A stretch of DNA of 64,000 nucleotides, taken from the NCBI GenBank assembly GCA_025267735.1, contig CM046311.1:33456895-33520894 (forward strand). Direction: 5' to 3'. The stretch comes from Mactra quadrangularis. Lineage: Eukaryota; Mollusca; Bivalvia; Venerida; Mactridae. The translations under genes and the position numbers were made by a program. Numbering within the stretch: the first letter of the stretch is position 1; each line of letters begins with the position of its first letter. Below are positions 53,701 to 62,700 of the stretch, piece after piece. The notes beneath the pieces are model-generated. The model searched no databases, was not told the DNA's origin, and saw only the letters and a list, made by a program, of their open reading frames with translations.

Positions 53701-56700
53701 ATAATCTAGTTCTATTATGACTTCCAGTGCCACATTGTTTACTGCAAGGTGTTGTTATAGTCCATTCCGACCAGCCTCCATCAACTGTAAGTTGTTATAA
53801 TTTGCAACATGCGTTACAAAACCAAAAGTGTATATTCAGTCTATTTGAAATATATCTGGATTGACAAATGTCTTTTTAAAACGACAAATTTACCACATAT
53901 CAAGTATAAGTGAGCTTGACAGAGTTTCGGCTTTTTATAGTTTTCAATACATATTTATGCATTAGGCTCGTACACAAAAGCATATTTCAAATGTGAGACC
54001 CAGTCCGGCTAGGTCAGTTGGGGTCGTGGTTTTGTTTCCCGGGCTGGGCATACTTTCGTGGAGCTTGGTCATGATATTATTTCTAAGGTCCATTCTCCCT
54101 CCTACCAATGATGTTTTAATTATGTAGGGCAGTTGTCAGTCACTGACGAAATTATGAGCTTAGAAGTTTGTCATCAGCAAATTCCAGAGATTTAGCCTTG
54201 CCAGGAGGAGTGAGTAGGTTAACTGACCGCCGTTATGTGACCTATACAATGAGTTGCTACGGCGTTAAACCAACCAAACATACAAACAAACTAGATGGGA
54301 TATCAACACAGAGTTTAGTGCCCAATGTCTTTCTAGTATGAAATATGAAGTACATATGATCAAATGGTATGAGCTTAAATGATTTTTGCAGTTTACAGAT
54401 TGCATTTACTAGTTGTGTATCTTGCCTCTGATCTAAATAGTGTAGACCTTCGTATTTGTACTTATAATTGCAATTTAAACATATTTCAGATGTGATACAA
54501 AATCATAGCCAAGTGCCAAGAAATAAAAGAAAGATATGGGGCACATCAAACTTAGATCCGAACGTAAAATTGTTGTACCTGGACTCAAGCCAAGTCTTTT
54601 AAATAAAATAAATTTGATATATTCTTACCTGGAGCTACTTCACATAATGATCCAATATATCCCGGTAAACAATCACATGTATAATTAGTAGAATGACTAA
54701 CACACGTGGCTCCGTTCTCGCAAGAATTATCAATACAATAATCTGGTGGTATAGTACAGTTATCACCTGACCAACCTGAGGAACATAAACACGTGAACCT
54801 GTCCTGTCCGTCAATACAACGATGTCCGTTACATGGATCTGGGTCACAATTGTCATCAGCTGAAAATATCACAACAACAGTCAACAACAATTATACATTA
54901 ATGTTGAACAACACCGCTTATGTAATCTTGTAACAATCCGCATTCCTCCGTAATTATCTAACGATCATCCGTGATGATGTGGCTAGTTCCCTAAGCATAT
55001 TGCTAGCGTTTCGACCCCTGGCACGCTTTGAGTATATATTGTACGCTATAGTGATTTACTCAGGAAACTGGTCAACAGTTCCTCATCTTTTGTTCTGAAC
55101 ATGTTTTAACGTTCAACATTTGGTACTATTGAACAATGTACCAGTACCGCCTGTACCAACCAGGTATAAAAATCTTTGAATATGTGAAGATCGCGCTAAG
55201 CCATCTTATCCAATATGTGTTTCATATTGATAACATGTATATTATTTCTTGTCTTACCATCACAGCTAGATGGGGATACAACAGTTATTCCAGTTGTATC
55301 TATGTTCTGAAACACACCCATGTCTAAAACATCTTCAGTTTGGATCACATGACATAATGATGCATATGTAGCTATTTCAGATGCATCTACAATTTTGTCC
55401 AGCACATGAAGTCCAGACATATATATTCCTAAAATAAATACATTTATACTTTCTTAACATTTTTCCATATCATTTTTATACATTCTGTTTTATCTAAACT
55501 CTTATTTCATCTATATTTTTCTGCACAATGATTGTGGGATCACACTTTTAAATAAACTTTTTCATGTTTTAAATGTAATGTGTGTTGTTGAACAACAATT
55601 AGACATTAAGGCATGTCGCGGTTATCAGTCATTTTATCTTCATATTCCGACCGAACATAATTTCTTAACCTAAACTTTTATCATAGTACCACGCACATAC
55701 TATCAGCGGTAGCGGCTACATCTATCATACTTTATACAGAGAAACGCGGCATTATTCTTAGTGACACTTACTAAGTTAAAGAAATAATAGCAACAGGAAA
55801 TATCTTTAGGGAAATAGACGCTACTGATCGAAATAAAGAATAAAGGCTTGGACCCGAGATGTGCAATTTACGTTAATGCATGCATACACCCTAGATTATT
55901 TTGTTATGACATTTTTACTAACCTGTTGAGCCACCAGCTGTCAATATAAATTCACCATTTGTTATCACTGGAGCACTTAAAGAAACTGATGAATCATATA
56001 CTTGGTTTCCATTTATATATACTTTCACAGAATTATCTGAACTGCTTAATACAACAACAATGTTTGTCCATGTAGTAGAACTTAATACAGCCACTGTTTC
56101 ATTAACCTGGTCACTGCAATAAACATAGTTATCCTATATTTTACAATTGCACCCGTGTACAGAAATACAATTAAACGTTTTCCAAATTGCCTTCTTGACT
56201 ACCGAAAGTTATTTAGGAATCAAGCAAACCTAATTAGAGTCGCAGGTTTAAATCACATTTAGATGTTTTACCGTTTGTCTTATTCATAAATCTTTTTTTT
56301 TTAAATCCAACTTACCAGTGTCAAATACTATTTACTAAATGACATTGATAAGTAATAAACGAGCTTTGTCAGGAATGGAATTCTGAACGAAAACGCAAAT
56401 ATATTCACTCCAAACAAAATTGTAGCAATAATTAACACCATACAAAAAATTAATATTTAGAACGATTTCTTATCCCAAATTGCTCATTTAATCGTTACCT
56501 GAAGATTATTACGCTATTGGGACCATTGATTTTGTAGTTATATTAGTATTATACATAAAACATCATAATTTCAAATGTTCAGCACCTAAAACTATATGTA
56601 ATTCATAAAACGCTTAATTGAAAATATAAAATAATAACAAGCATTACACTTACGGTATGTGAATTCTGACATTCTCTGTCAGGTACACAATCAAAGCATC

Positions 56701-59700
56701 ATTTCCACCAGTTTTTAATTGTAGAATGATCGACATGGCTTGTTCATTGAAACGTTTTGCCCAGAAAGACAGCGACATGTCATTAAAGTCTGATTGTAGA
56801 CTATCAAGAGAAATTGGGCCTCCTGTTTCCTCTATAAGTACATCGTAAGCTGAAATAGAGTATAGTTAAAACCTGTCAGTATGCCTTTAAGATTACAATA
56901 GAAAACAAAATTGAAATGAAATTAGCAGAAGTGAAAAATCTTATATACATTCATTATAAAAGTACATGTTGTTAATGGTCTAAATTCAGCAGTTCAGTTT
57001 TAGTAGAAAATGTTATTTTGGAAAATATTTGCATTGGATACAGCCACAAGAAAATATATCAAGAATATGAATTGACTCATGCTGTCGGCCTTACATTTTC
57101 ATGGTTTAGATGATCGGTTAGAAGATTATAATAATTTTCTTTTTCCAGTGTACTAGCTGTAACTCTATGGTAATAAAATCATCTCAGAAGAAGATAAAAC
57201 AATGATTGGACATAGATGTAGACGATACCTTGACAATCCTGGCTGGAAGTTGTATTTGTATTATTGGTTGTAGTACCACTTGGACATTGTTTACATGATG
57301 TTTGACCATACTCATCTTGATATTCACCATACAAGCATACAGCACATGGTAACATTCCATCTGGGGAGGCTGATCCAGGGTGGCATATTTCTGAAATGAT
57401 ATATTAGGAAATAGAGTTTGATCTATAATAAACAGTCGTCAAATCACCCATTGGATCCGATAAATATAATGAGCTACGAAAACACACCGATACTTAGCTA
57501 TGTAAATTTTAGAAATTTTACAATACTTTATCTTGTAAATGTCACTAGGATTAATGCAAACACATAATTACACCATCAGAACTATTTTAAAAAACAAATT
57601 TAGCATTTGCATTTAAGGTACTTATGTCATTGTAATAAGTAAATGATGATTATTAGTTTAGTAACATTGCATTCGTGTGCTAAAATTGCGCCATGAGAAA
57701 CTTCGAACGTAAGAGTCCCAGATGGCGAGCTACGAGAAAATTAAACTTAAGCATTGATAATACGCGTATTTCATAATCAAGTATTTTTATGGTATTAAAC
57801 TCATAATGAAAAAAAAGCACTCACCTGTACAATTTTCAATATGTTTTGAACCATTCTGTTTGGTTGTATATCCAATTGGACATTCTAGACACTCGGTGCT
57901 TCCTTCGCCACCATAGTACTGTCCAACAGGGCATTTTATGCAACTGATTGATGTTTCATTCAAATAATGACCGGCAGGACATGGTTCTGTAAGATAAATT
58001 AGAATAAATGGAATATGTATACTTGTATGTTTGTCTTTTAATTATTTCTTTGACATTTATGTGATATTTTAGTGTCTTTCAGTCTTACAACTTTAGTGTC
58101 ATTTAATGGGATATCTAATTTAAGTATTTTTCTTAATGATTTGATATGTTATTTACATTCAATATAAAATTAGCATAATTATTATTAATCAGTCTCTGTT
58201 TCATGTCATCATTATTAAGGACAATTGCGGGAATAAAAAGTCGTGTTGTCCTTTTTGTGTTATCAGTAGTAATGAAAGGTATTTCATTATTCAAAAATGA
58301 TTTTTTAAGATTTTGCTTTGCTTAAGAATATAGATATTTAGGTTTTATGTTGATATATAAAGCCTTATGAGAAATCTTTGCGGAAATGAATCTATCAAGT
58401 CTGTTAAGTAACTATGTGGTTTCTTAATGTGATTCAGTAGTAGATACCTCTCATACACAGCAAAAATAAGTCGTCCTTATCAAATCTTCATTTGTTGATC
58501 AAATTTCAAATAATAAAAGTAACTTATTACCGTATATGAAAGCTCAAGTTTGCTTGTAGGCTTTTGGATGACAGATATAGTCATAAAACAAAACCAGTGG
58601 TTATACTAACAAGCTGCACGTTAATTTAAACAATCTAATATAACGGATGTCAGATGTTTCCACAAATAAACAACTTTACAAGCATTTGAGTCCTATCAGT
58701 TAAATCAGAATAAACAATTTCTTGAAGAAAACTTACTACAGGTATCTATGTTTAGGATGTACCCTGGGCTGCATTCAATTTCACCGTGATCAGGTGGTTG
58801 CCATGAAGTAACGTCTGTCGTAAAGTTGGCAATATCAAGAGATCCATTCTTTAGGTAGGCTTGAACTCCAGCGACTAATTGGTTCATGATATTGTCATAG
58901 TATTCTATTTTAGACATAAACGACTCATTGGCTAATAAAGTCATTGTCATAACAATGTCTAATTCAACAACAAGCACGTGACTATCAGCTTGACGTTTTA
59001 CTAAATCGTGTTGGGAGTTGTCTGCAAAAAGAACATTATATTGTATTTTCTACTCTCTAGGGATATTATACAAGATATAATTCACGGATATAAAGATAAC
59101 AATTAAGCCAAGTTAAGGTGGTATGGTACATCTGACTTTTTTTAGATTAGCATATAATTTTTGGTACCGTTGTAAACTTGACAATATTGCCGATTCGGAT
59201 CTACACTTTATTTGACGTCATTATTGCTAATAACGTTACCATAACTTCGTAAACATGACGACCGCGTGCACTTTTTACGTCAGTCGACAATGGTAAGAAA
59301 ACGTCTATAACGTGTTGCTAAATCTTTATTTTCCGCGCCACAGCAACAAATTATACATCAATTTAAAGCTTACATCATTATCTACCACCTGAATAGTGTA
59401 AATATATGTTAATATTAAAATATTCGAAAGAGACAAAAACTTCCGAATTGGCAACATCAGAAAAAAATCCAGAAAAATTGCCTTCAAACCGGTTTTATGA
59501 AAAATCTGCCCGGCAAATTTTTGCCAAGTTTTGATATGATGTAATATTTTCATGCAGCAGAATTTGAGAAAAGTTGTCTGCACGATTTTTCCGCTATATG
59601 CGTTCAAGTATTATCGGTATGACGCCAAAAACGTCATTCTGACGTCAATATTGGAGGATTGTCTGTTTGTCATAACCACGAATACTTGGTCATATGTTTT

Positions 59701-62700
59701 ATTTTTCTAGACAAAATGACCAGAACATGAAAATATATAAAGATTGTATAGTTTATGTATTGAATATTATAAATAATGTATTAAATCAGCATTTTAATGT
59801 TTTACACATATTGTTGAGTACAAACTTTTATTCAAATGTAAGAAAATCACATGGAAAATGCAAGGCGAATGATATAACATAAAAAAACTTCCTTCATATA
59901 GTAATATGAAAGAAAGTAATGTAGTTAATATAATGTTAATAATCAATTGTTTTCATAACGGCCTTTTAATTTGGCTGAAGACACTCATTTTAGCCTGAAA
60001 AAAATAGTACAATAGATAAAGAATATTACGTAAGGGTCAATAATCAAAAACACATAAGATTTTACCAAAATTCAAAACGGCGTTATTTTATCGGTAAAAA
60101 ACAGACCCTTTAGGAGAAAACTCGGCAATTATGAGATGAATCAATATGCCTGAATCTCATAATAGCCGAGGTATTTTATCAAGTTCGTGTCTTTCCATAG
60201 TGGCTGAGTATTTGGTTATAAGCCGTAGTGAACGACATGTCAGTCCTGAATTTGAAGTAAAATATCGTACAGTTACTCAATAACTAATAAAAGAGAACTA
60301 ACAAATACTATCTCTATTTGCATTATTTTCGCCACAGAATTCCAGATGTTTTACAAAACCGAAGTGTCTTTATGGTCCTGGTGTCACATAAAGCTCATTT
60401 TCATTGACGATTTCAACATTTTTTAGTTAGTGTTGTTTTCAAGCGAGGCATAATTCCCCTCTTGTCAGGTCATCCTCGAACTGTCAGTGTACGTGAATTT
60501 TAGCTCGCTATGTGACTTTAATCATCAACAAGTTATTACCAATCACTTATGAATCAAATAATATCATGCAGTTTAGTTATACAGAATTGAAAGTCAAATA
60601 TGAGACTGTTGTGTGCAAACAGATTTTTATGTTACCTGGTCATGTGTCTATTCAGTCAATAAACAAGGAAAGTCATTCATTTGGGTGAAATGCGTCAAAT
60701 TCGTAAGCGTATTTACAAAGCAACCTTGATCCATTTTGAACATATACATTAAACCATTTACCTGTGTGGCATTCGCTAATACTTTTCCGTCTGGAACAAT
60801 AAAGTTACAGATAGACGCATCGTCATTTACGTATGCACCTATTTTTAAAAATTCGGGACTGTACCCAAGTTGTTTTGTTTCGATTTCAAGATAAATAGTT
60901 TTAATTTCATCTAGGTGACATTTATTTGGCTAGCTATTAGAACGTTTGCAATTTTAGTAAAAGTTCAAAAGAAAGTATTTTTATCTAATGCCAAGTTTTA
61001 TACTACAGCACTATATCTTGACGTCAAAATGACGTTTTTGACGTCGTACCGATAACACTTGAACGCATGTTGCGAAAAATCGATCACCATTTTCCATGTG
61101 TTTTCAACTTTTAAAAATAGTTTGCACGCATATATATGAAATATCAATATGCTGATTTAATACTAATATAATATACAAGGCATAAATAATTTCTTTTTGA
61201 AGGCGACCACAAAGACATATCGATATTAAAGAATACGAGTATATGGAATACAGCGGCAAAATCATTTAAGATGTACGGAGTTGACTATTTTGTTGAGCAT
61301 CGTCAGACCACAAAGAACAATACTGTTTAATCTGTAGTGTGTGTTTTTCAGCAATAATGTGTAACAAACTTTGTTTTGATCACCTGTGCATTGGCGGGAA
61401 CACCCTCAAATTTAAGTTCCAAATTAAGTCTATTGAATGTATGTGTAAATGTATCTAGGGATGTATAAAGCCTTACTTTATTTAAAATTCTATGTTTGAA
61501 TTTATCATTCGATTTTGATATGTTATGTTAAAACTATACAATTTTTATATATTTTCATGTTCCTGGTCATTTTGTCTAGAAAAATAAAACAAATGACCAA
61601 GTATTCGTGGTTATGACAAACAGACAATCCTTTATCTTGACGTCAAAATGAGGTTTTTGACGTCATACCGATAATACTTAAACGCATATAGCGGAAAAAT
61701 CGTGCAGACAACTTTTCTCAAATTCTGCTGTATGAAAGTCTATGCCATGCTTTTCATCATATCAAAACTTGGCAAAAATTTATCGGGCAGATTTTTCATA
61801 TAACCGGTTTGAAGGCAATTTTTCTGGATTTTTTCTGATGTTGCCAATTCGGAAGTTTTTGTCTCTTTCGAATATTTTAATATTAACGTATATTTACACT
61901 ATTCAGGTGGTAGATAATGATGTAAGCTTTAAATTGATGTATAATTTGTTGCTGTGGCGCGGAAAATAAAGATTTAGCAACACGTTATAGACGTTTTCTT
62001 ACCATTGTCGACTGACGTAAAAAGTGCACGCGGTCGTCATGTTTACGACGTTATGGTAACGTTATTAGCAATAATGACGTCAAATAAAGTGTAGATCCGA
62101 ATCGGAAATATCGTCAAGTTTACAACGGTACCAAAAATTATATGTAAATCTAAAAAAAGTCAGATGCAAGTTTGCATTAAATCTATACACTATTCCTAGT
62201 AACTACGACAGACAAAGAAAATATATGTTTTTTTTTCAAATTCGACACTCCATGTGCTGATGGAAATAGCTTTTGATTGCGAAATTTGTAGTTAATTTTA
62301 TACAGTTATCAAAACGGTGGATGTGAGTAAATAATTATTTTCTAATGTATACATTAACTTTTCTAACTCAAAATTTTTGAATATCTACTTTTTCTTTATG
62401 TTCAGTCGTAATATGTTTACATATAGATACTATTCAAATCACAATAAGCTACACAGAACAAGGTTTCAAATTGATTGTGAAGCACAAAGTTTGCTAAGTC
62501 AATGAAACGCGTGCATTTCATGTTTTTGCCTGGCACTTGACACAAGCAGACAGAATACACACAGAGCTACACACATCTATTCTGAGATTAGGCACATTTG
62601 TAAGGAAAAACTTCATTCTAAACTACGAATCTATAGTTATAGCTAAGATGTCGGTAGAAGATAGAGGCCTGTTTTTGCATCACACCATGACATGAAATGT

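Noticed and set aside
59326..61969. Two near-identical ORFs containing LPIRKFLSLSNILIL
   Set aside because: They are the same stretch of the two foldback arms read in opposite orientation; there is no start context and no domain.
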